From contig NZ_NMUL01000026.1 in assembly GCF_002234595.1 (NCBI RefSeq), positions 83,066-147,065 on the forward strand: a stretch of 64,000 bases of DNA, in the 5' to 3' direction. Position numbers and translations under genes: made by a program. Numbering within the stretch: position 1 is the first letter of the stretch; every line of letters starts with the position of its first letter. The notes below the pieces were generated by a model. That model did not search any database and was not told the origin of the DNA. It saw nothing but the letters and a program-made list of their open reading frames with translations. Origin of the DNA: Amycolatopsis vastitatis. Lineage in GTDB: Bacteria; Actinomycetota; Actinomycetes; Mycobacteriales; Pseudonocardiaceae. Shown here piece after piece: positions 48,702 to 56,978 of the stretch.

Positions 48702-49382
48702 CTAGTTCACGTACCACTCCACGCGGGCCGAGGTCTCCGTGAACGTGTAGAGCCTGGCGCACGCCTTGTGGGTCACCAGGAGCCCCGTGGTGCGGCAGAG
48801 CAGTTCGGCGTTCGAGATGACCGACGGCGCGGGGATGAAGTGGCGGGCGGTGAGGTGCTCGCGCAGCACTTCGGAGGCGTGGTCGCCGGTCGCGGTGATG
48901 TCCCGCCAGCAGCCGCCGGAACCGCAGTCGATGCTCTCGGCGGTCTGCAGCTGCGCGGGCCAAGGCGACACGCCTTCGTCGCCGGGCGGGGCATCCCACT
49001 CGGAGAACAGGACGCCGCCGGTGACGACGAACCCGGCGACCACCAATGTTGTCAACCGGCCGGCGCCGCGCCGGGCACCGATCGCGCACACCACCGCCGC
49101 CAGCGTCGTGTAGAGCCAGTAGACCTCGATCTTCGCCGGTACCCACGGTCCGGAAAGGCCCAGTTCGCGCGGAACCACGAACCAGGCCAGCAGCGCCAGC
49201 AGGACCAGCCCGACGACCATCCCGCTCCGGGGCGACGGCGCCAGTGAGCACCACAGGATGACGGGGACCAGGGCGAACACCGCCGCGAACGGCGCTTCCC
49301 GCGCGAACGCGGCGATGGCCACCGCCGCCACCACGAGCGCCACGCGCCACCAGTGGGTCTTCACCAGCTCTGGGGTCAGCAT
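48702..49382 (-). CDS. predicted membrane protein of unknown function
   Basis: The protein has 226 residues from ATG 49382. The first half carries about four helices, for example VALVVAAVAIAAFA and GMVVGLVLLALLAWFVV. The second half is predicted outside the membrane and has cysteines in DCGSGGCW and LLCRTT that could form disulfides. It ends RVEWYVN. I recognise no family. It is divergent from the orphan response regulator and shares an operator-like palindrome with it, so it is a candidate for the signal-receiving or target protein of that regulator. Confidence 0.65.
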   Translation of the reverse strand: MLTPELVKTHWWRVALVVAAVAIAAFAREAPFAAVFALVPVILWCSLAPSPRSGMVVGLVLLALLAWFVVPRELGLSGPWVPAKIEVYWLYTTLAAVVCAIGARRGAGRLTTLVVAGFVVTGGVLFSEWDAPPGDEGVSPWPAQLQTAESIDCGSGGCWRDITATGDHASEVLREHLTARHFIPAPSVISNAELLCRTTGLLVTHKACARLYTFTETSARVEWYVN

Positions 49383-49418
49383 CCCGCCATTGTCCTGATT
49401 CCGGGGCACCCGGTCGAG

Positions 49419-49445
49419 GTGGACCCTCCACAATGGAGTGTCCAC
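49419..49445. promoter_or_regulatory. 27-bp imperfect palindrome in the divergent promoter region
   Basis: GTGGACCCTCCA (49419-49430) and TGGAGTGTCCAC (49434-49445) match at 11 of 12 positions around CAA. It lies between the membrane-protein gene and the response-regulator gene, so it is a likely operator for the response regulator. Confidence 0.55.
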
Positions 49446-49497
49446 GAAATCGGACAGCGGTGGTAGCCTGCCTCGGGGCGACGGCGGAAGGGGGATC

Positions 49498-50184
49498 ATG
49501 GGGGAGCCGCGGGCGATCAGGGTGATCGTCGTGGACGAGCAGCAGGCCGGGCGGGAAGGCCTGGTCGCGCTGATGGGCCCGCTCGAGGACGTCGAGGTCG
49601 CCGGCTCGGCGGCGGACGGCGCGCGGGCACTCGAACTCCTCCGCCGGCTCGACGCGGTCGACGTCGTGCTGATGGACCTGAACACGCCCGTGCCGGGCGG
49701 GGTCGAAGCGACCCGGCTGATCGCCCGGGACCACCCGGACGTCGCCGTCGTGGTGCTGACGACCCATTCGGACGACGAGTCGATCGCCGGTGCGCTGGCC
49801 GCCGGGGCACGCGGGTTCCTGACGAAGGACGCGGGCCGGGGCGAAATCGGCGTCGCGCTGCGAGCCGTGGCCGCCGGGCAGCTGACGTTCGGGGCCGGCG
49901 TCTCGCGCCAGATCGCGAACGCGCTTTCCGACGCGGGTGGCCCGGTGGCGAAAGCCGTACCGCGCAAGGAAGGGCTGCCTGGCGGGCTCACCGCGCGGGA
50001 GGCCGAGGTGCTCGGCCTGATCGCCGCCGGGTTGAGCAACGGGGAGATCGCGGCCGAGCTGGTCATCGGCGAGTCGACGGTCAAGACGCACATCAACAAC
50101 GCGTTCGCCAAGATCGGCGTGCGCAACCGCGTCGAGGCGATGCGTTACGCCGTGGGCCACGGGCTGGCGCGGCCGCCGCGGTGA
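49498..50184 (+). CDS. orphan NarL/LuxR-type response regulator
   Basis: The 228-residue protein has an N-terminal receiver with VVDEQQAGREGL, where the usual Asp-Asp pair is Asp-Glu, then the phospho-accepting Asp in VLMDLNTPVPGG and Lys in FLTKDAG. The C-terminal LuxR HTH runs LTAREAEVLGLIAAGLSNGE. No kinase gene is adjacent. It may act with a kinase elsewhere or without phosphorylation. A hairpin terminator follows at 50187, separating it from the ABC operon. Confidence 0.9.
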   Translation: MGEPRAIRVIVVDEQQAGREGLVALMGPLEDVEVAGSAADGARALELLRRLDAVDVVLMDLNTPVPGGVEATRLIARDHPDVAVVVLTTHSDDESIAGALAAGARGFLTKDAGRGEIGVALRAVAAGQLTFGAGVSRQIANALSDAGGPVAKAVPRKEGLPGGLTAREAEVLGLIAAGLSNGEIAAELVIGESTVKTHINNAFAKIGVRNRVEAMRYAVGHGLARPPR

Positions 50185-50186
50185 CC

Positions 50187-50209
50187 GGCCGGCCTGCTTG
50201 AGGCCGGCC
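50187..50209 (+). terminator. terminator after the orphan response regulator
   Basis: A perfect 9-bp stem, GGCCGGCCT (50187-50195) with AGGCCGGCC (50201-50209), has loop GCTTG. Confidence 0.7.
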
Positions 50210-50379
50210 CGCACCCGCGTCAAGGCAAGACGAGGGTAAAGCCCGCACGCAACCCGGACATTTCACCGGTCCGGCCACGGCCGGTCGGCTCCCGTTCCGC
50301 GTCAGTTCACTCCGCGCGCCCGCCGCCTTCATTTGCGGTACCTAAGTTTCTCCGCGCAGGCCGGGAACGGAAGGGACCC

Positions 50380-51297
50380 ATGGACGCACCCTTGGCAGTG
50401 AGAGCCCGCGGGATCACCAAGTGCTTCGGGGACGTCGTCGCGCTCGACGGCGTCGACCTGGACGTGGCAGCGGGGCAGATCCACGGGCTGGCCGGCCCGA
50501 ACGGGGCCGGCAAGACGACCCTGCTCGGCCTGCTGCTGAGCCTCGCCGTCGCCGACGAAGGCCGGCTGGAGATCCTCGGCACGCCGGTCGGCCGGGCGCT
50601 CGCCGCTCCCGCCGGCGTGGCGGGGTTCGTGGACGGCCCCGGCCTCTACCCGTCGCTCACCGCCCGGCAGAACCTCGCCGCGCTCGCCAAGCTCGGCGGC
50701 CACACCGTCGGCGACGTCCTCGAAGAGGTCGGGCTCGCCGACGTCGCCGACGACCGGGTGCGCGGCTTCTCCCTCGGCATGCGCCAGCGGCTCGGCCTCG
50801 CCGCGGCCCTGCTCACCGAGCCGCGGCTGCTGGTGCTCGACGAGCCGGCGAACGGCCTGGACCCGGCGGGCAAGAAGCACGTCCACGGCGTCCTCGGCCG
50901 CCTCGCGGCGGGCGGCACCGCGGTGGTGCTGTCCAGCCACCGGATGGACGACCTCGAGGCGCTGTGCGCGGAGGTGACGATCCTCGCCACCGGCCGGGTG
51001 GTCTTCACCGGCCCGCTCGCCAAGCTGTCGGCGGAGAACGGCGAGCTCGCGTACCGGCTGCGCACCTCCGACCCCGCCGCCGCCCGGCGGGTGATCGCGG
51101 ATACGCGGGGGATCAAGCTCGCCGGGGCACCGCGGGACGCCGAGGGCGTGGTCGTGCGAGCGCTCGTCTCCGCGCTCGACGAACTGGTGCTGCGGCTGGG
51201 GCGGGACGGCGTCGCGGTGCGCGAGCTGGCGCCGGTCGTGTCGCCGCTGGAAGCGGCGTTCCTCGCATTGACCGAGCAGGAAGAGCGCACCCGATGA
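50380..51297 (+). CDS. ABC transporter ATP-binding protein
   Basis: The 305-residue CcmA/BcrA-type ATPase carries Walker A GPNGAGKTT, signature-like FSLGMRQRLGLAAAL and Walker B LLVLDEPANGLDPAG. The family's C-terminal extension follows. ATG 50380 follows GAAGGGA. Its stop overlaps the permease start by ATGA. The three-gene order ATPase-permease-phosphoesterase suggests one transcript. Confidence 0.93.
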   Translation: MDAPLAVRARGITKCFGDVVALDGVDLDVAAGQIHGLAGPNGAGKTTLLGLLLSLAVADEGRLEILGTPVGRALAAPAGVAGFVDGPGLYPSLTARQNLAALAKLGGHTVGDVLEEVGLADVADDRVRGFSLGMRQRLGLAAALLTEPRLLVLDEPANGLDPAGKKHVHGVLGRLAAGGTAVVLSSHRMDDLEALCAEVTILATGRVVFTGPLAKLSAENGELAYRLRTSDPAAARRVIADTRGIKLAGAPRDAEGVVVRALVSALDELVLRLGRDGVAVRELAPVVSPLEAAFLALTEQEERTR

Positions 51298-52622
51298 CCA
51301 CCGCCGTCGCGCGTCCCGTCCCAGTGGCCCGCACCTACCGCTTCGAGCTGGTCAAGCTGTTCTCCGCGTGGCGCATCCGGCTGCTCGTGCTCGCCTGCTG
51401 GCTGGCTCCCGCGCTCTTCGTCGCCGCGGTGAGCGAGCAGAGCTCGCTGCCCGTCGACACCCTCTTCGGCCGCTGGATGAACGCCACCGGCTGGGCCGGG
51501 CCGCTCGTCATGCTCGGCTTCGCCGGGACCTACGCCCTTCCGCTGCTGACGTCGGTGGTCGCCGGGGACGTGTTCGCCGCCGAAGACCGGCTGGGCACCT
51601 GGCGGCACCTGCTGGTGGCCGTCCGGTCGGCGAGCCGGCTGTTCACCGCGAAAGCGCTTGCGAGCCTCACCGTCCTCCTCGTGCTCGTCGCCGGGATGGC
51701 CGTCTCCAGCACCGCCGGCGGTCTCCTCGCCGCCGGGAACCGGGCTCTCGTCGGCTTCGACGGCCACCTCCTCACACCCGGCGACGCCGCCGGGCGGGTC
51801 CTGCTCGCCTGGGTCTGCGTGCTCGCCCCGACCCTGGCCCTGGCCGCGCTCGGCCTGCTCGGGTCCGTCCTCGGCGGACGCTCGCCGATGGGGCTGCTGC
51901 TGCCCGCCGTCGTCGCGCTGGCGATGGCGCTCGCCCAGCTGCTGCCGCTGCCCGTCGCCGTCCGCCTCGCCCTGCCCAGCTACGCCTTCGTCGCGTGGAA
52001 CGGCCTGTTCACCGACCCCGGCCAGCTCGGCCCGCTGCTCATCGGCGTGGGGGTCGGCCTGGCGTGGGCCGTGCTCGCGACCGCGCTGGCGTACCGGCTG
52101 TTCGTGCGCCGCGACTTCACCAACCCGGCCCACGACGGCTCCGGCCGCCGGGCCCTCGCCGCGCTTCCCCTGGCCGTGCTCTTCGCCGCCACCGCCGGGA
52201 TCATCGCCGCCGCGACGCCGTCCGTGGGGTCCGGGATCGACCAGGCCAAGGTGCAGCAGTCGGTCGCGACGGCGTTCGCCCACCTGTACCGCCTGCAGAC
52301 CGGGCAGCTCGGCCGCCCCGACGTCACCGAGGCGAAGCTGGCGGCGACGGCGGCGTGCACCAAGGGCGACGGCCTGGTCGCGCCCGAAGGGCCGGGGAAC
52401 GACTGGCGGTGCGTCGTCTCCTGGCACCTCCCCGGCGTCGACGCCACCGGGACGGCCATCTACCAGCTCGACGTCACCTCGGACGGGCGGTACGTCGCCG
52501 ACGGCGACGGGCCGAAGGAAGTGAACGGCTACTTCCAGGTGCGGACCCCGGCGGGGGACCAGCCCAACCCGCTCTGGCAGTTCGACGCCAACGTCGAGCT
52601 GCTCTCCACCACGAAGGGATGA
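51294..52622 (+). CDS. ABC-2 permease with C-terminal extracytoplasmic domain
   Basis: The 442-residue protein has six helices in residues 1-290, starting RTYRFELVKLFSAWRIRLLV, with the ABC-2 pattern VVAGDVFAAEDRLGTWRHLL. After a further helix at about 292-310 come 130 residues predicted outside (SVGSGIDQAKVQQSV to the end), including a Cys pair (ACTKGDG, RCVVSWH). This tail is not part of ordinary ABC-2 permeases and may bind the substrate or the next gene's product. The start overlaps the ATPase stop. Confidence 0.85.
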   Translation: MTTAVARPVPVARTYRFELVKLFSAWRIRLLVLACWLAPALFVAAVSEQSSLPVDTLFGRWMNATGWAGPLVMLGFAGTYALPLLTSVVAGDVFAAEDRLGTWRHLLVAVRSASRLFTAKALASLTVLLVLVAGMAVSSTAGGLLAAGNRALVGFDGHLLTPGDAAGRVLLAWVCVLAPTLALAALGLLGSVLGGRSPMGLLLPAVVALAMALAQLLPLPVAVRLALPSYAFVAWNGLFTDPGQLGPLLIGVGVGLAWAVLATALAYRLFVRRDFTNPAHDGSGRRALAALPLAVLFAATAGIIAAATPSVGSGIDQAKVQQSVATAFAHLYRLQTGQLGRPDVTEAKLAATAACTKGDGLVAPEGPGNDWRCVVSWHLPGVDATGTAIYQLDVTSDGRYVADGDGPKEVNGYFQVRTPAGDQPNPLWQFDANVELLSTTKG

Positions 52623-52626
52623 GCCC

Positions 52627-55371
52627 ATGCAGGTAGTACGCCGCAGACGGCGGGCCGGGAAGGACCGCCGCGTCCGGCACCGGTTCCGGTTCGCGACGGC
52701 CGGGTCGGCCACGCTCGTGCTCGTCGCCACGGGCACCGGCGCCGGTGTCGCCTCGACGCAGCAGTTCGGGGACGACCAGGTCGGCCAGGTCACCGGCCAG
52801 GGCCAGGTCGTCGCCGCCGACCAGTACCTCGACCCGATCGGCGACCGGCTCGTCGTGCCGGGCGGCAAGATCATGGCGTCCTCGGCCAGCCCGGACGGCA
52901 GCCACCTCGCCGCGCTGACCACCGACGGCGGGATCGCCCTCACCGTCGTCGACCTGAAGAGCTGGAAGGTGCAGCAGCTCGTCGGCAACTCCGCGACGGC
53001 GAACCTGCGCATCCCCGGCAACGACGTGGGCCAGGAAGGACCGTCGTACTCCCCGGACGGCAAGACGCTGTGGCTGGCCCAAACCGACGGGTACACGCGG
53101 TTCACGGTGAACCCCGACGGGACGGTCGCGGCCCCGGTGGCCGTCAAGATCCCGGCGGACGGGCCCAACCACGCGCTGGTCGCGGAGGCGGTGTTCTCGC
53201 CCGACGGGTCCACTGTGTACTCCGCCGTCAACGGGCAGAACCGCGTCGTCGCCCTCGACGCGGCGACCGGCGCGATCAAGCGGAGCTGGGCCGTCGGCAA
53301 CGCGCCGCGCGACCTGGTCCGCGTCGGGAACAAGCTGTACGTCAGCAACGAAGGCGGCCGTCCGGCGCGGCCCGGCGAGCCGACGCTGAACTCCTACAAC
53401 ACCCAGGTGCCCGCCAGCCGGTTCACCGGCGCCACGACCAGCGGCACGGTCAGCGTCATCGACCTGGCGAGCCCGGCCGCCGCGCCGAAGAGCATCGACG
53501 TCGGCCTGCACCCGACCGCGGTGTACGCCAAGAACGGCGCGCTGTTCGTCACCAACACCGCGAGCAACACCGTCTCGGTCATCGACCCCACCTGCGACAA
53601 GGTCGTCCAGACCATCGCGACGCAGCCGTGGCCGGAGGCGTCGGTCGGCTACGAGCCGGACGGCGTCACCCTGACCGGCGACGGGCACCTGCTGGTGACG
53701 CTCGGCCGCGCCAACGCGGTCGCCGTCTACCGCTACAGCCGGGCGCAGGAGCCGGTGAGCTACGTCGGCCTGCTGCCGACGGACTACTTCCCGACGGCGA
53801 TCACCACGTCCGGCCAGGACGTCGTGGTCTCCAACACCCGCGGGATCGACGCCCGCCGCCCGACGACGGCGGCCGGGCACGGCACCCACGACACGACGTC
53901 GAGCGTGCAGCGGTTCCGGCTGCCGGACGACCGCGCGATCCGCGGGTACACGGCGAAGGTGTTCCGGCAGAACGGCTGGACCCCGGGCTCGGTCCAGGTG
54001 GCCCACGACAACGGCCACCGCAGCCCGGTGCCGGTCCCGGCGCGGCTCGGCGACCCGTCGACGATCAAGCACGTCTTCCTGCTGGTCAAGGAGAACCGGA
54101 CCTACGACCAGGTCTTCGGCGACGACGCGCGCGGCAACGGCGACCCCTCGGTGACGCAGTTCGGCGAGAACGTCACGCCGAACCAGCACGCCCTCGAGCG
54201 GCAGTTCGGGTTGTACGACAACACCTACGACATCGGCACGAACTCCGCCGAGGGGCACAACTGGCTGATGCAGGCCGACAACCCGGAGTACACCGAGTCT
54301 TCGGCCGGGGAGTACCTGCGCAGCTACGACACCGAGGACGACGCGCTCGGCCACCAGAGCAGCGGCTTCCTCTGGACCGGCGCGCAGGCGGCCGGGAAGT
54401 CGGTGCGGGACTTCGGCGAGTTCCAGCAGTTCCTGACCAAGCCGGACGGCGCGAGCTGGCAGAACCTGTACTGCGACGCCAAGAACATGGCCGCGACCGG
54501 CGAACCGAGCGCGTACCCGATGGTGTCGTCGTCGCCGATCCCGTCGCTGAACGACGTTTCGGTGCCGGCCTTCCCGAAGTTCGACACCTCGGTGCCGGAC
54601 GTCTACCGCTACCAGATCTGGAAGGACGACTTCGAGAAGCACGGACCGGCCGACCTGAACATGTTCTGGCTGTCCAGCGACCACACCGGCGGCCCGCCGA
54701 ACGCGGCCGCCCAGGTCGCCGACAACGACCTCGCGGTCGGCAGGATCGTCGACGAGATCTCGCACAGCCAGTACTGGAAGGACTCGGCGATCTTCGTGGT
54801 CGAGGACGACTCCCAGGCCGGTCTGGACCACGTCGACGGCCACCGGGCGCCGGTGCAGATCATCAGCCCGTACGCGCAGCACGGCGTGGTCGACAGCCAC
54901 TACTACTCGCAGATCACGATGATCCGCACGATCGAGCAGATCCTCGGCGTCCACCCGATGAACCAGAAGGACAGCGCGGCGACGCCGATGAGCGCGGCGT
55001 TCACGCCGAAGCCGGACTACACGCCGTTCACGGCGGTCCCCAACCGGACCTCCCTGACGGCGGGCCTGGCGACCCAGCCGTCCTGCGGCCCGGACACCCC
55101 CGCGCCGGCGAACCCGGCCGCCGCGCCGGTGCCGTCGTCGGCGGTGCCGTCGGACAAGCGGCAGGTGGCGGCGCAGTGGCAGGAGTGGACGACGCACCAG
55201 CGTCTCACCGGCCCGAACGCCGTCGCCGACTACGCCAACCCCGCGCAGATGAACCACTTCACGTGGTACCAGACGCACGGCTGGCAGCTGCCCTACCCGG
55301 GTGAGCCGCGGGTGTACGCCCCGGACCAGGTGCCGGGCGCCTACCTGCCGTCGGCGGAGTCCGACGGCTGA
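52627..55371 (+). CDS. YncE-like beta-propeller / phosphoesterase fusion protein, exported
   Basis: The 914-residue protein has a Sec/Tat-like signal at about 15-43, with many arginines before the hydrophobic part. Residues ~60-440 are a YncE/SMP-30-type beta-propeller with repeats such as FSPDGSTVYSAVNGQNRVVALD and VTNTASNTVSVID. Residues ~475-790 are a phosphoesterase domain of the phospholipase C/acid phosphatase family: KHVFLLVKENRTYDQVFG, GHNWLMQADNPEY, FVVEDDSQAGLDHVDGHR. It would hydrolyse phosphate esters outside the cell; the substrate is unknown. It follows the ABC permease by 4 bp and ends at a strong terminator. Confidence 0.85.
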   Translation: MQVVRRRRRAGKDRRVRHRFRFATAGSATLVLVATGTGAGVASTQQFGDDQVGQVTGQGQVVAADQYLDPIGDRLVVPGGKIMASSASPDGSHLAALTTDGGIALTVVDLKSWKVQQLVGNSATANLRIPGNDVGQEGPSYSPDGKTLWLAQTDGYTRFTVNPDGTVAAPVAVKIPADGPNHALVAEAVFSPDGSTVYSAVNGQNRVVALDAATGAIKRSWAVGNAPRDLVRVGNKLYVSNEGGRPARPGEPTLNSYNTQVPASRFTGATTSGTVSVIDLASPAAAPKSIDVGLHPTAVYAKNGALFVTNTASNTVSVIDPTCDKVVQTIATQPWPEASVGYEPDGVTLTGDGHLLVTLGRANAVAVYRYSRAQEPVSYVGLLPTDYFPTAITTSGQDVVVSNTRGIDARRPTTAAGHGTHDTTSSVQRFRLPDDRAIRGYTAKVFRQNGWTPGSVQVAHDNGHRSPVPVPARLGDPSTIKHVFLLVKENRTYDQVFGDDARGNGDPSVTQFGENVTPNQHALERQFGLYDNTYDIGTNSAEGHNWLMQADNPEYTESSAGEYLRSYDTEDDALGHQSSGFLWTGAQAAGKSVRDFGEFQQFLTKPDGASWQNLYCDAKNMAATGEPSAYPMVSSSPIPSLNDVSVPAFPKFDTSVPDVYRYQIWKDDFEKHGPADLNMFWLSSDHTGGPPNAAAQVADNDLAVGRIVDEISHSQYWKDSAIFVVEDDSQAGLDHVDGHRAPVQIISPYAQHGVVDSHYYSQITMIRTIEQILGVHPMNQKDSAATPMSAAFTPKPDYTPFTAVPNRTSLTAGLATQPSCGPDTPAPANPAAAPVPSSAVPSDKRQVAAQWQEWTTHQRLTGPNAVADYANPAQMNHFTWYQTHGWQLPYPGEPRVYAPDQVPGAYLPSAESDG

Positions 55372-55382
55372 CCGCCCACCGG

Positions 55383-55412
55383 ACCGGGAGGCCCCGGCCG
55401 GGGCCTCCCGGT
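55383..55412 (+). terminator. terminator (30-bp perfect palindrome)
   Basis: ACCGGGAGGCCCCGG (55383-55397) is followed directly by its exact complement (55398-55412). It lies 12 bp after the phosphoesterase stop. Confidence 0.8.
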
Positions 55413-55592
55413 GACCGCTCTCGCCGTGGGCGCCGCGCCGATGATTCAAGTTGCGGCGTCGTGGAATTTGGACAAAAAGCTGACAAAACGGGGTTCGGCC
55501 GCTCCCGTGCATCGGCATGTGCATTTCGCCGGTGGCGGCTGCGGGATATGTCAATGCCGGAGTCGTCGTTTTGGGGTGCTCAGGGAATCGGA

Positions 55593-55850
55593 TCATCCCT
55601 CGGGTGAATCAAGCGGCGCGCTCAGTCGGCGAAGGAGTGCGCGCCACCCCGTACGGCTGACGTGCAGTTCACCTGATTGGGTTGATTTGGCGTCGCGAAC
55701 GCGCACGATCTTGCCGTCCAGAGCCACTTCCGTGCACTTCGGTTCGGTGGTCGGGTGACACCGGGAACTCCGGTGCCAGGCAAGGCCCCGTTCGTCGACC
55801 TCGATTACGGGAGCTTCAAATCGTCCGGTCATCAGGCCCTCCCGACCCAT
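55593..55850 (-). CDS. DUF397 domain protein
   Basis: The protein has 85 residues from ATG 55850; ATG 55832 is also possible. DUF397 text is clear: LAWHRSSRC, KCTEVALDGKIVRVRDAKS and GWRALLRRL. It lies 97 bp downstream of an XRE/DUF5753 gene on the same strand, the usual WhiJ-type pairing. Compared with the pair at 45100 it is longer at the N-terminus and not overlapping, so it is an independently acquired or older copy. Confidence 0.8.
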   Translation of the reverse strand: MGREGLMTGRFEAPVIEVDERGLAWHRSSRCHPTTEPKCTEVALDGKIVRVRDAKSTQSGELHVSRTGWRALLRRLSAPLDSPEG

Positions 55851-55947
55851 GATCGGCCGGAGTGTGCACCCCGGCCAATGGACGTGCTTCAGAGCCTCCC
55901 GATTCTACTCCCTTTTCGAAAATGCGCCGGGTTTCGGGGTTTTTCGG

Positions 55948-56802
55948 CTAGTGGGTCGCCCGGATCCGGTTGATCGTCGCCTTGAGTTCGTCCGGCGGGG
56001 TGGCGTGGTCCGGGCCCGTCAGCTTGTCGAACGCGTCGAGGTACCGGCCGACCTCGTCGGGGTCCGTTCGCGCGAGCACGCGGAACCCGGGCTGGTCGAG
56101 GTACACGACGTGATCCTGGTCGGGCAGCTCGAAAAGCGTGAAGGTGGACTGCATGCCGTCGGTCACGCCGCGGTCGAGCGTGGCGACCTGGATGGTGATG
56201 TTCGGCAGTTCGTTGAGCTCAACCAGGAGGTCGAGCTGCTCCCGCATGACGTCGGCGGACCCGATCGTCCGGCGGAGCGACGCCTCGTCCAGGATGAACC
56301 GGGCTTCCAGCGGCTGGGACTCGGTCAGGAGGAGGCGGCGCTCGGTGCGCATGAAGACCGAGCGCTCGATCGCCTCTTCACTGGAGCCGAAGGCCTTCCC
56401 GACGCCGCGGATGTAGGCGGGGACCTGCAGGATGCCCGGCACGATGAAGTTTTGGTATTCCGCCATGCTGGTCGCCGCGGCCTCGACGGCGATGAAGTCG
56501 ATCAGCTCGGGGTGCACATGTGGCCGGTGGTCGTCCCACCACGCCTTTTCGCGAGCGGCCCTGGCGGCCCCGGCGAGGTTCTCGACCACCTCGGGGTCCT
56601 GGACGCCGTAGAGTGCCAGGAGCGCTTTCAGGTCGGTGATCGAGATGCCGACGGTGCCGCCTTCGATGCGGATCACTTTGGACATCGACCACTCGAGATG
56701 GGTGGAAACCTGCTTCTGCGTCAGCCCTGCCGCGGCGCGCAAGCGCCTGAGTTCGGCCAGCAGCCTGCGTCGTTCGGTGACCGGATTGCGTCCCCCGAGC
56801 AT
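55948..56802 (-). CDS. XRE family regulator with DUF5753 domain
   Basis: The protein has 284 residues from ATG 56802, preceded by GAGAGGGGG. The HTH lies at about 15-70 (LRAAAGLTQKQVSTHLEWSMSKV), and the DUF5753 domain has FIVPGILQVPAYIRG, EARFILDEASLRRTIGS and PNITIQVATLDRG. It pairs with the downstream DUF397 gene. It is divergent from the TagF-like gene, and an inverted repeat TGCTAC-N5-GTAGCA (56926-56942) lies between them as its probable operator. Likely role is control of the locus. Confidence 0.9.
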   Translation of the reverse strand: MLGGRNPVTERRRLLAELRRLRAAAGLTQKQVSTHLEWSMSKVIRIEGGTVGISITDLKALLALYGVQDPEVVENLAGAARAAREKAWWDDHRPHVHPELIDFIAVEAAATSMAEYQNFIVPGILQVPAYIRGVGKAFGSSEEAIERSVFMRTERRLLLTESQPLEARFILDEASLRRTIGSADVMREQLDLLVELNELPNITIQVATLDRGVTDGMQSTFTLFELPDQDHVVYLDQPGFRVLARTDPDEVGRYLDAFDKLTGPDHATPPDELKATINRIRATH

Positions 56803-56925
56803 GATCAGCCCCCTCTCTACTGGTCCAGCCCGGTCACTGCCTGCTAGCTTGGTGACCGTTGAGCAAGACGCCAGTCTGGAAATCTGCCAGGTGGCGGTCC
56901 GCCATAGGTCCATAGTAGTACCATC

Positions 56926-56942
56926 TGCTACCCGTAGTAGCA
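56926..56942. promoter_or_regulatory. inverted repeat TGCTAC-CCGTA-GTAGCA
   Basis: A perfect 6-bp inverted repeat with extra GTAGTA units on both sides (from 56913) lies between the divergent XRE gene and the TagF-like gene. It is a candidate operator. Confidence 0.5.
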
Positions 56943-56978
56943 ACTGGTGAGTAAGCACGCACGATCGGGGCATGGCGA

